A DNA stretch of 33,758 nt from Propionibacteriaceae bacterium (GTDB lineage: Bacteria; Actinomycetota; Actinomycetes; Propionibacteriales; Propionibacteriaceae), in the NCBI GenBank assembly GCA_030532825.1, contig JAUNKK010000025.1, forward strand, positions 1-33,758, in the 5' to 3' direction. A program made the position numbers and the translations under genes. The notes under the pieces were generated by a model. The model saw only the letters and a list, made by a program, of their open reading frames with translations, searched no databases and was not told the origin of the DNA. Within the stretch, counting starts at the first letter, position 1. Every line of letters begins with the position of its first letter. Positions 15,657 to 22,742 of this stretch are shown in pieces.

Positions 15657-16016
15657 CTTCACAAAAGGTCGTTCTCGCGCGCCCAGACAACGAAACCTCC
15701 GGGAGGCATGGACTTCGGCCAAGGCCAGCACTCCGCATTCGCCGATGTTCCGGTCGTCATCGCCCGCTAGGTGCCTTGCATATCGTGCATAGGCGGCAAC
15801 CGTGGTTGCGGTGTCAATCGGCATGATATCGATCCAAGGGGCTTCAGTGATGGCAGTTAACTGGGGAAAACGGCGGATGGCGCTGCGGATTTCTTGGTCG
15901 ACTGTATCGGGAATGATGACGCGGCCATCTGGGGCTAGATGTCGCAGTACTCCGAGCCACCCGGCGCGAGCAAAGTGCACCAGAGGGGAGGTATCGACCA
16001 TCCATGCCGTTGTCAC
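15633..16016 (-). CDS. PIN-domain putative toxin, C-terminus probably frameshifted or truncated
   Basis: The 127-residue frame begins MVDTSPLVHFARAGWLGVL (after five codons from a GTG), with the first PIN acidic residue in VDTS. DTVDQEIRSA near 40 carries the second acid and DDDRNIGECGVLALAEVHAS near 87-106 the third. The fourth acidic position, which normally follows, is not found. Removing one C from CCTCCCGG (about 15707) would change the tail to GGFVVWARENDLL and stop at 15659-15661, just clear of the helicase gene. As written, the frame runs 24 bases into the helicase. It is therefore probably damaged or trimmed. It lies 55 bases downstream of the XRE-ImmA gene and is probably co-transcribed. 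Base composition is visibly less GC-rich than neighbours. Confidence 0.6.
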   Translation of the reverse strand: MTTAWMVDTSPLVHFARAGWLGVLRHLAPDGRVIIPDTVDQEIRSAIRRFPQLTAITEAPWIDIMPIDTATTVAAYARYARHLAGDDDRNIGECGVLALAEVHASRRFRCLGARERPFVKSLSPWLQ

Positions 16017-16071
16017 TGAATCAACTTCCAGAGAGCCCCCTGAGGCAGCGGCGACAGCGCTGGTAGATCGT

Positions 16072-17109
16072 CTACGCTAAAGTGCCCTGGAGGAGGGACA
16101 GGGCGCGCTCGGCAGAAATACCCTCGCTTCGGTAGGCGCGCAACACCGCCTTTTGATACTCGGGCGCCTGCCACACTCCTTCAAGATCGTGCGGCACATA
16201 GAGTCCGTGTTCGATGATGTCGGCGCGAGTGGTGCGGGTCTGGCGGATTTCTGATGCGGCTCGCTCGTCCACGATATGGAGGTCGCTTGACAGCCGCCTA
16301 GCCAATGTGGACATGTCTACTCGATACTTCGAGGCCAGCCGAACAGCGGCTTCCCTGGTGCCTGCGCTCGTCAGTATCTCCCACTCGGATCGGGTTTCGT
16401 TTGGTGGCAGCAGGATGGCTCGGGCTGCACGATCTAGGAGCGCCTCGTGGCGATCCTCCAGAGCAATGTCGAGCCGAAAGTCCATTGACATCGCGTCACC
16501 AACGAGAAAATGGCCGATCTCGTGGGCGAGGGCCAGGCGTCGGCGGCCGATGGCGTTCTCGCTGTTGATGTAGGCAACTCCCCAGTCCTCGTGGCCCATA
16601 TAGGCTGCGTCGGCGTCGCCCTGGAGCGGAGCGGCGAAAACCAAGAGTCCTAGGCGATAAGCGCTATCTGCGAGGTTCTCAACAGCACCTTGTGGCAGTT
16701 TGGCGCGGGTCCGCGCAGTCGCGCCTAGCTCTTCGGCTTCCGCTGCGCTCTGAGGACGGTGAAGGGTCTGACCACGCTGGGGGAGCGTAAGATACTGCAA
16801 CTCCTTCAAGAGTCGCGTGTTGTCGACTGCCTGCTCGAGAAGATGATCTAAGGCTCTGGGGGTCCATTCTGGGGTGGTCTTAGCCCGGTAAGCAATCGCC
16901 GACCCGCGAGGAAGCACGAACCACTCCAGCCGCAGCTTGAGCTGACGGGCGATATCCCCTAGTTCAAGCGCGCTGACCTTGCGTTGCCCGTTCTCAATCT
17001 TGGCTAGTGTCGAGCGTTCCAGGCCGACAAGCTGAGACAGCTCAGCTTGCGTGAGGCCTAGCTGCTTCCGGGCTTCCACTATGCGGGATCCAAGCTCCAC
17101 CCAATCCAT
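16072..17109 (-). CDS. XRE-family regulator fused to ImmA/IrrE (M78) metallopeptidase
   Basis: The 345-residue protein joins a DNA-binding XRE helix-turn-helix (about 5-62: LGLTQAELSQLVGLERSTLA, with the KIENGQRKVSAL turn) to an ImmA/IrrE-type domain with the zinc motif HEIGH at 196-200 and a later Glu-rich helix. A C-terminal domain (about 230-345) resembles those of other XRE-ImmA proteins and includes AILLP, typical of M78 peptidases. Such fusions act as autoregulated repressors or antitoxins beside toxins and in mobile elements. ATG 17107-17109 (MDWVELGSRIVEARKQLGL) is chosen from the HTH position; longer frames from 17127 or 17199 would add residues encoded by operator-like repeats. The next gene is a PIN protein. 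Lower GC suggests transfer. Confidence 0.82.
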   Translation of the reverse strand: MDWVELGSRIVEARKQLGLTQAELSQLVGLERSTLAKIENGQRKVSALELGDIARQLKLRLEWFVLPRGSAIAYRAKTTPEWTPRALDHLLEQAVDNTRLLKELQYLTLPQRGQTLHRPQSAAEAEELGATARTRAKLPQGAVENLADSAYRLGLLVFAAPLQGDADAAYMGHEDWGVAYINSENAIGRRRLALAHEIGHFLVGDAMSMDFRLDIALEDRHEALLDRAARAILLPPNETRSEWEILTSAGTREAAVRLASKYRVDMSTLARRLSSDLHIVDERAASEIRQTRTTRADIIEHGLYVPHDLEGVWQAPEYQKAVLRAYRSEGISAERALSLLQGTLA

Positions 17110-17126
17110 TGTGCGATTCCCGCACA
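17110..17126. promoter_or_regulatory. Inverted repeat abutting the XRE-ImmA start codon
   Basis: TGTGCG-N5-CGCACA is a perfect inverted repeat immediately upstream of the chosen ATG. Position and size fit an operator for autorepression by the XRE domain; binding is inferred. Confidence 0.5.
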
Positions 17127-17168
17127 TCGCGTCGGCCTGAACCGAAACAGGGTTGGATGTCCCCGGCG

Positions 17169-17219
17169 GTGTTGTCGCCGTGGGCCTAGGTGTTGTCACC
17201 GCAGAGTGCGAGTGTTGTC
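17169..17219 (+). repeat. Three helically phased direct repeats GTGTTGTC
   Basis: Exact copies of GTGTTGTC lie at 17169-17176, 17190-17197 and 17212-17219, at intervals of 21 and 22 bases (two helical turns). They sit between the divergent XRE-ImmA and pilin genes, so they could bind a regulator of either. Confidence 0.6.
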
Positions 17220-17325
17220 AGCCCAGCGGCGAGCTGTGGAAAGACGATCGGGCCCCGTTTCCCGCGCCCATGGTGTGGGCGTCAGCGGATGAGAGTCATC
17301 CGGGACTGCACCGAAAGGGGAAGCC

Positions 17326-17550
17326 ATGTCCGAGTCAACCACCACCCTCGCCTGCACGGCCGAGCCGCAGAAGCCCGCGCGCCGGTTTGCCGAGCGTGGC
17401 CTGACCACCGTCGAGTACGCCATTGGCCTGCTGGGTGCCGCCGCAGCAGCAATGCTGCTGGTGCGGATATTCAACGACAACTCCGTCTTCGACACGATCA
17501 TGAAGTGGGTCACTGACGTCTTCGTCAACGTTGCGCAGCACGACTCGTGA
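17326..17550 (+). CDS. Flp-type pilin (DUF4244 family)
   Basis: The 74-residue protein is the probable major Tad pilin. A hydrophilic leader of 25 residues ends in RRFAERG and is followed by LTTVEYAIGLLGAAAAAMLL. This is the type IVb prepilin signature, cleavage after Gly25 with Glu at position +5 (Glu30) followed by Tyr. A short C-terminal amphipathic tail (NDNSVFDTIMKWVTDVFVNV) completes it. An AAAGGGGAAG ribosome binding site precedes the ATG. The prepilin peptidase is not in this window. Two hairpins lie between this gene and tadE, and may set its expression above that of the minor pilins. Confidence 0.87.
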   Translation: MSESTTTLACTAEPQKPARRFAERGLTTVEYAIGLLGAAAAAMLLVRIFNDNSVFDTIMKWVTDVFVNVAQHDS

Positions 17551-17556
17551 CCGGTG

Positions 17557-17588
17557 GGCGTGGGGTGGGAACGGCCCCGTCCCACGCC
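17557..17588 (+). terminator. First of two hairpins after the pilin gene
   Basis: GGCGTGGG (17557-17564) pairs perfectly with CCCACGCC (17581-17588), and an inner ACG/CGT pair (17570s) can extend it. It lies 6 bases after the pilin stop and has no T-tract, so it may be a partial terminator or an mRNA-stabilising stem. Confidence 0.45.
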
Positions 17589-17593
17589 GTCAT

Positions 17594-17616
17594 CCCGGGC
17601 CGGCTTGTCGCCCGGG
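17594..17616 (+). terminator. Second hairpin between pilin and tadE
   Basis: CCCGGGC (17594-17600), a 9-base loop and GCCCGGG (17610-17616) form a perfect 7-bp stem 5 bases after the first hairpin. No T-tract follows; the tadE ribosome binding site begins about 15 bases later. Confidence 0.42.
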
Positions 17617-17644
17617 GCCTACCCCAGAGAGAAAGGAGAAAGCC

Positions 17645-18019
17645 ATGACGGGGGCAGCCATCAAGCTGCCCGGCCTTCGGCGGCGGGGCCAGCGGGGCAT
17701 GGTCACGGTGGAGCTGGCGATCGGCCTCATCGTGGTGGTCATGCTGCTGGCGATACTGGTTGGGGTGATTCTGCTCGGGGTGACGCAGTCACACCTGGAG
17801 GGCATCAGCTCTGACTTGGCCAAACACATCGCCCGCGGCGACGAAGTGACCGCCACCAAAGTTCGCGAACGCGCCCCCGCGGACGCGCGCATCGAGGTGG
17901 TCAAAGACGAGGCCGGGGTGTGGGTCACCACCCGGCTAGACGTCAGCATCCTGAACTTGGGCAGCGTGCCGCTTGAGGCGGCAGCCTGGGCTCGTTGGGA
18001 ACCGGGGGAGGGGCCATGA
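17645..18019 (+). CDS. tadE: TadE-family pseudopilin
   Basis: The 124-residue protein is a TadE-like minor pilin/pseudopilin. A basic leader (LRRRGQRG) precedes MVTVELAIGLIVVVMLLAIL. Gly18 and Glu23 (position +5) reproduce the prepilin processing site, followed by a long membrane helix and a small extracellular beta-rich domain (about 60-124). A strong AAAGGAGAAAG ribosome binding site supports ATG 17645 against the longer upstream frame. Its stop overlaps the next ATG (ATGA). Confidence 0.86.
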   Translation: MTGAAIKLPGLRRRGQRGMVTVELAIGLIVVVMLLAILVGVILLGVTQSHLEGISSDLAKHIARGDEVTATKVRERAPADARIEVVKDEAGVWVTTRLDVSILNLGSVPLEAAAWARWEPGEGP

Positions 18020-18375
18020 GGCGGCGCGACGAGCGTGGCGGCGGCTCCGTCCTGATCGCCGGGGTCTGTTTTTCCCTGCTGTCGGTGGCGGTCGGGGTGG
18101 TCGTCATCATGGGCTGGCTCGCGACGGCAGAGCGCGCCCAGGCCGCCGCCGACTTGACCGCGCTCGCCGCCGCTGGGGTCATCTCCGATGGCGGGGACGG
18201 CTGCGAGGCGGCCCGGGCCACCGCCCGGGACAACGAAGCCCGGCTGACCGACTGCCAGGTTCGGGGTGAGCGGCCACGGTTCGTCGTGGAGGTCACCGTC
18301 GCGTTACCACTGCGCACCGGGCTGGGCCTCAGCCCGGGTGAGGTGGGGCGCACCGCGACGGCGGGGTCGGTCTAG
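18016..18375 (+). CDS. Helicase/secretion-neighbourhood TadE-like protein
   Basis: The 119-residue protein has a basic N-terminus (MRRRDERGGGSVL), one membrane helix (about 12-36: IAGVCFSLLSVAVGVVVIMG) and the Q-A-A-A-D-L-T-A-L-A-A-A-G stretch that recurs in TadE/TadG-type proteins. A short extracellular domain with two Cys (in GDGCEAA and TDCQVRG) that could form a disulfide follows. It matches the actinobacterial family named for its position between the Tad genes and the DECH/DEAH helicase. Unlike the two preceding pilins it has no Glu at +5 after the Gly of RGG, so it may not be processed. It is translationally coupled to tadE. Confidence 0.82.
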   Translation: MRRRDERGGGSVLIAGVCFSLLSVAVGVVVIMGWLATAERAQAAADLTALAAAGVISDGGDGCEAARATARDNEARLTDCQVRGERPRFVVEVTVALPLRTGLGLSPGEVGRTATAGSV

Positions 18376-18395
18376 GCGGCCGGGCCGATCGCTGG

Positions 18396-18407
18396 CACAG
18401 TGTGGGC
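18396..18407 (+). promoter_or_regulatory. Putative -10 element for a leaderless methyltransferase transcript
   Basis: CACAGT (18396-18401) ends 6 bases before ATG 18408, identical in hexamer and spacing to the ssd start. No Shine-Dalgarno is present. Confidence 0.4.
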
Positions 18408-19868
18408 ATGGACATCACACGGCTGCGCGAGCGGCTGACCGCCATCGACTACATCACCGACGCCGTGCTGGAGCGCATCGGCCAGGCCGGACAGGATGGG
18501 TTGCACCGTAACTGCACGATCCCCGCCGACGTCGGCCTAGCCGGGGCGTTCGACCCGCTGGCCGTCTGCGCTCGGCTGTTCTTGCTGCGGCAGTCGGTGC
18601 CGACAGCCGCCGCGGCGGAGGCCTTCGGCGACTCGCTGGGCGGCTTGGTCGATGAGGGGGTCGTTGCCCTCGACGGGGAGGTGGCCCGGGCACTGGTGGA
18701 ACTGCGCCCCTATGCCTCGCCCGATGACGGAGCCTCGGGGTGGCTGGTGAGCGACCTGACCCCCGGACTCGACGGGGTCGTCATGCCCACCCAGCCCGAC
18801 TATGTGCTCGGTGCCTCGCCCGCGTCCCTGACGCTGGCGCAAGTCACGATGCGCACCCCCGTCGCCCGGGCTCTCGACCTAGGCACCGGCTGCGGCGTGC
18901 AGAGCTACCACCTGGCTCGGCATGCCGACGCCGTGGTAGCCACTGATCTCAACCCCCGGGCCCTTCGGCTTGCGCGCCTCGGCGCCGCGCTGAGCGGCGT
19001 TGACATCGACTTCCGGGAGGGTTCGCTGTTCGAGCCCGTGGTGGGGGAGACCTTCGACCTGATCGTCTCCAACCCGCCCTACGTGATGAGCCCGCCCAGC
19101 GGCGCCCGCCTCACCTACCGGGAGTCCGGCCATACCGCTGACTCTCTGGTCGAGACTGTCGTCCGCGACGCCCCGCGCCACCTCACCCCGGGTGGCAGCC
19201 TCCAGCTGCTGACCAACTGGGCCATCACCAACCAGCCATGGGAAGAGCGCCTCGCCGGTTGGGTCGCCGACTCGGGCTGCGATCTGTTCGCCATCGAACG
19301 GGAACGCCTCGACCGGTTCGCCTATATCGAGATGTGGCTGACCGACGCGGGCCTGCTCGGCACCCCACAGTGGGAGCCCGCCTATCGGGACTGGCTGGCC
19401 TATTTCGAGCGGCTGGGCATCCGCGAGGTCGGCATGGGCTGGCTACTGCTGACCAAAGCGGGCCGGGAGCACCCGGATGTGCGCTGCGAGTCCTGGCCTC
19501 ACGCCGTCGCCCAGCCTGTTGGACCCATGTTCGCCGCCCACGCTGCCGCCATCAGCGCCGCCCGACTCAGCGATGCCGACCTCCTCACCGGCGCGCCCCG
19601 CCTGATCGACGCCGTCGCCGAAACCCTCGGGCAGCCCGGTGCCGCCGACCCCGAACATCTCGTGCTGCGGCAACGCACCGGGCTGCTGCGCGGCATGAAG
19701 CTGACCACCGTCACGGGGGCCGTCCTCGGGGCGCTCGACGGCGACCTCACCGTTGGCCAGATCATCGCCGCTGTGGCCCAGCTCATTGCGGTTCCCGCCG
19801 ACGAGGTCGCCGCCGAGGCCCTACCCGCGGTTCGCCAGGGCTTGGCCGAGCAGTACCTCGTCTGGTAA
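18408..19868 (+). CDS. Class I methyltransferase of the NPPY type with extra N- and C-terminal domains
   Basis: The 486-residue protein has an N-terminal helical domain (about 1-125) resembling DUF7059. The Rossmann methyltransferase core runs from about 145 to 320: motif I ALDLGTGCGVQSYHLARHAD, acidic motif II VVATDLNPRAL, and motif IV IVSNPPYVMSP near 225. A C-terminal helical domain of about 150 residues ends with a possible winged-helix-like AVLGALDGDLTVGQIIAAVA. NPPY methyltransferases modify amide or exocyclic amino nitrogens (for example Gln of release factors, or adenine/guanine in RNA), so the likely target is RNA, DNA or protein nitrogen; I cannot choose. ATG 18408 is supported by the leaderless-type hexamer. 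topA follows after 97 bases. Confidence 0.82.
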   Translation: MDITRLRERLTAIDYITDAVLERIGQAGQDGLHRNCTIPADVGLAGAFDPLAVCARLFLLRQSVPTAAAAEAFGDSLGGLVDEGVVALDGEVARALVELRPYASPDDGASGWLVSDLTPGLDGVVMPTQPDYVLGASPASLTLAQVTMRTPVARALDLGTGCGVQSYHLARHADAVVATDLNPRALRLARLGAALSGVDIDFREGSLFEPVVGETFDLIVSNPPYVMSPPSGARLTYRESGHTADSLVETVVRDAPRHLTPGGSLQLLTNWAITNQPWEERLAGWVADSGCDLFAIERERLDRFAYIEMWLTDAGLLGTPQWEPAYRDWLAYFERLGIREVGMGWLLLTKAGREHPDVRCESWPHAVAQPVGPMFAAHAAAISAARLSDADLLTGAPRLIDAVAETLGQPGAADPEHLVLRQRTGLLRGMKLTTVTGAVLGALDGDLTVGQIIAAVAQLIAVPADEVAAEALPAVRQGLAEQYLVW

Positions 19869-19925
19869 ATCCCCGGGAACCGCCCGCCCGACGGCAGCGG
19901 ATCGGGCTGGGGCCGAACCTTCGGC

Positions 19926-19956
19926 TATTGTTCCCATGCAGCAGATGACGGGAGGC
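19926..19956 (+). promoter_or_regulatory. -10-like hexamer and Shine-Dalgarno before topA
   Basis: TATTGT (19926-19931) is a -10 candidate that would start a transcript near 19938. GGGAGG (about 19950-19955) then serves ATG 19966. No clear -35 is seen. Confidence 0.33.
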
Positions 19957-19965
19957 ACGCAGAAC

Positions 19966-22686
19966 ATGGCTGAAAAGCTGCAGCGACTCGTGATCGTGGA
20001 GTCCCCCACGAAAGCCACGAAGATCGCCGGGTACTTGGGCGACGGCTACGTCGTGGAGTCCAGCCGTGGCCACGTGCGCGACCTCCCGACCGGGGCCGCG
20101 GAGGTGCCCGCCAAGTACAAGGGCCTCAAGTGGGCGCGCCTGGGCATCGACATTGAGGACGACTACGCCCCCCTCTACGTCGTCGCCGCCGACAAGAAGG
20201 GCACCATCCGGGAACTGAAGCAGAAGCTGGCGAAAGCCGACGAACTCCTACTGGCCACCGATGGTGACCGCGAAGGCGAGGCCATCGCGTGGCATCTGCT
20301 GCAGGAGCTGAAGCCGAAGGTGCCGGCGCGCCGCATGGTCTTCCACGAGATCACCCCCGCCGCCATTGCCGAGGCCGTTGCACACCCGCGTGCGCTCGAC
20401 ACCGACCTCGTCGACGCTCAGGAAACCCGACGCATCCTCGACCGCCTCTACGGCTACGAGGTCTCGCCGGTGCTGTGGAAGAAAGTGATGCCCAAGCTGT
20501 CGGCGGGCCGTGTCCAGTCCGTCGCGACCCGGCTGGTTGTGGACCGCGAGCGCGAGCGCATCGCCTTCGTGCCCGCCAGCTACTGGGACCTCGACGCGGT
20601 CCTTGATGCCGGCGCCGACGCCGAACCCCCCACCTTCCCGGCACGCCTGACCGCCCTTGACGGTGCGCGCATCGCCCAGGGCCGTGACTTTGACGCCTCC
20701 GGCCAGGCCACCACCGCCGCCATCATCCTTGACGAGACCACCGCGACGGCCCTCGCCGCCGCGCTAGAGACGGCCGCCTTCCGCGTCGACGCAGTTGACG
20801 CCAAGCCCTACACGCGTCGCCCCTATGAACCGTTCCGCACCACCACCCTCCAGCAGGAGGCGGGTCGCAAGCTGGGATTTACGTCGCAGCGCACGATGTC
20901 GGTGGCCCAGGAGCTCTACGAGAGGGGCTTCATCACCTATATGCGCACGGACTCCGTCACCCTGGCGGATTCCGCCATCGCAGCGGCGCGCCAGCAGGTG
21001 GCGGACCTGTTTGGCGAACGCTACCTGCCAGCAAAGCCCCGGATCTACGCCTCGAAGGTCAAGAACGCGCAGGAGGCCCACGAAGCCATCCGCCCCGCCG
21101 GGGACGTGTTCCAGCACCCCGACGCCACCGGTCTAGCCGGTGACGCCCTGCGCCTATACCAACTGATCTGGCGCCGCACCCTGGCGTCCCAGATGGCCGA
21201 CGCGAAGGGCGAGCAGGTGAGCGTCCGCATCTCCGCTGCCCCCACAGTCCCCGTTCAAGTCCCGGCCGGACCGGTGGAGCGCGCCGAGTTCACGGCCTCA
21301 GGCCGCACAATTTCCTTTGACGGGTTTCTCAAGGCTTATGTCGCGGGTACGGACGATGACTCCGCCACCGACGACAAGCAGTCGCGGCTCCCGCAACTGG
21401 TGCCAGGGCAGGAGCTGGCGGCCGAGCAGGTCAAGGCCGCGGGGCATGAAACCAAGCCCCCGGCCCGCTACACCGAGCCGTCGCTGGTGGCGAAGCTGGA
21501 GGAGCTGGAGATCGGCCGCCCCTCCACCTACGCGTCGATCATCCGCACCATCACCGCCCGCGACTACGTGTTCAAGAAGGGGTCGGCGCTGGTGCCGACA
21601 TGGCTGGCGTTTGCCGTCACGCGGCTGCTGGAGGAGCACTTCACGGAACTGGTGGACTACGACTTCACCGCGCAACTAGAGGAACTGCTCGACGAGATCG
21701 CCGGCGGCAAGGCCGAGCGGCTTCGCGTCCTCAACGACTTTTACCGCGGGCCGGACGGCGATGCCGCGAAGGGCCTAGAGCGGCTCGTCACAGAACTGGG
21801 CGATATCGATGCCCGGGGCTTGTCGACGTTCCCGCTGGGCGACTCCGGCATCGACGTGCGCGTGGGCCGCTACGGGCCGTATGTGGAGGCCGCCGACGGT
21901 CGGCGCGCGAACATTCCCGACGATCTGCCACCCGACGCCCTCACCGTCGTGGTTGCCGAGGAGTTGCTCGCCAAGCCCCTCGACGAGGAACGCGAACTAG
22001 GCGTCGATCCCGCCACGGATCGGATGGTGGTGGCCAAGAACGGCCGCTTCGGTCCCTATGTGACGGAGGTGCTGCCCGAGGACGCCCCGAAGTCCGCCAA
22101 GCCGCGCACTGCGTCGCTGCTTAAGTCCATGTCCTTGGACACGGTGGATCTGGCGACGGCGCAGCGGCTCCTCAGCCTGCCGCGCGTGGTGGGTCAGGAC
22201 GCCGAGGGCGTCGACATCACCGCGCAAAACGGCCGCTACGGACCGTATCTGAAGAAAGGCTCGGATTCGCGGTCGCTGACCAGCGAGGACCAGATCTTCG
22301 ACATCACGCTGGAGGAGGCACTGGCCATCTACGCCGCCCCCAAGACCCGGGGACGGGCCGCTGCGGCGGCGCCGCTCAAGGAGTTTGGGGCCGACCCGGC
22401 CAGCGGCAAGCCCGTCGTCTTGAAGTCGGGGCGTTTTGGCCCCTATGTCACCGACGGCGAAACCAATGCGACGCTGCGCCGTGACGACTCGCCCGAGGAG
22501 ATCACGCCGGAGCGGGCCTTTGAGTTGCTGGCCGAGAAACGCGCCAAGGGACCCAGCCCTCGCAGGACCACGCGCAAGGCCACGGCGAAGAAGACCACGA
22601 CGGCGAAGAAATCCGCGGCCGCCAAGAAGACCACAGGGACGACCTCGGCCCGGAAGTCCGCGACGAAGAAACCGGCTGCCGAGTAA
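19966..22686 (+). CDS. topA: DNA topoisomerase I
   Basis: TopA relaxes negative supercoils by single-strand passage. The 906-residue protein has an N-terminal Toprim domain (LVIVESPTKATKIAGYLG, then TDGDREGEAIAWHL near 105) and the type IA core with the active-site Tyr325 in GFITYMRTDSVTL. In the C-terminal region, four Gly-Arg-[FY]-Gly-Pro-Tyr repeats recur (near 630, 690, 755 and 820), each in a topoisomerase C-terminal repeat domain. A Lys/Ala/Thr-rich tail of about 50 residues ends it. Zinc-finger cysteines are absent, as in other actinobacterial TopA proteins, where the basic tail supports processive relaxation. ATG 19966 (MAEKLQRLVIVES) is preferred over ATG 19936 by homology and Shine-Dalgarno position. 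Confidence 0.95.
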   Translation: MAEKLQRLVIVESPTKATKIAGYLGDGYVVESSRGHVRDLPTGAAEVPAKYKGLKWARLGIDIEDDYAPLYVVAADKKGTIRELKQKLAKADELLLATDGDREGEAIAWHLLQELKPKVPARRMVFHEITPAAIAEAVAHPRALDTDLVDAQETRRILDRLYGYEVSPVLWKKVMPKLSAGRVQSVATRLVVDRERERIAFVPASYWDLDAVLDAGADAEPPTFPARLTALDGARIAQGRDFDASGQATTAAIILDETTATALAAALETAAFRVDAVDAKPYTRRPYEPFRTTTLQQEAGRKLGFTSQRTMSVAQELYERGFITYMRTDSVTLADSAIAAARQQVADLFGERYLPAKPRIYASKVKNAQEAHEAIRPAGDVFQHPDATGLAGDALRLYQLIWRRTLASQMADAKGEQVSVRISAAPTVPVQVPAGPVERAEFTASGRTISFDGFLKAYVAGTDDDSATDDKQSRLPQLVPGQELAAEQVKAAGHETKPPARYTEPSLVAKLEELEIGRPSTYASIIRTITARDYVFKKGSALVPTWLAFAVTRLLEEHFTELVDYDFTAQLEELLDEIAGGKAERLRVLNDFYRGPDGDAAKGLERLVTELGDIDARGLSTFPLGDSGIDVRVGRYGPYVEAADGRRANIPDDLPPDALTVVVAEELLAKPLDEERELGVDPATDRMVVAKNGRFGPYVTEVLPEDAPKSAKPRTASLLKSMSLDTVDLATAQRLLSLPRVVGQDAEGVDITAQNGRYGPYLKKGSDSRSLTSEDQIFDITLEEALAIYAAPKTRGRAAAAAPLKEFGADPASGKPVVLKSGRFGPYVTDGETNATLRRDDSPEEITPERAFELLAEKRAKGPSPRRTTRKATAKKTTTAKKSAAAKKTTGTTSARKSATKKPAAE

Positions 22687-22703
22687 CGTCCGACATTGTC
22701 CAG

Positions 22704-22731
22704 TTGCCATGAAAAGACGCTGGGGTATGAA
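22704..22731 (+). promoter_or_regulatory. Promoter of the CYTH-CHAD/tmk/holB operon
   Basis: TTGCCA (22704-22709) and TATGAA (22726-22731) are 16 bases apart, matching the consensus in 5 and 4 of 6 positions. An AAGGTGGGGG ribosome binding site follows before ATG 22743. A direct repeat ATGAAAAG (22709 and 22727) overlaps it. Confidence 0.4.
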
Positions 22732-22742
22732 AAGGTGGGGGC

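Noticed and set aside
17110-17199. N-terminal extension of the XRE-ImmA protein from GTG 17199
   Set aside because: The added 30 residues are low-complexity and encoded by the direct repeats and inverted repeat; the HTH homology starts at the ATG at 17109.
22709-22734. Direct repeat ATGAAAAG as a mobile-element footprint
   Set aside because: Only 8 bases, and it overlaps a plausible promoter; nothing else suggests insertion.
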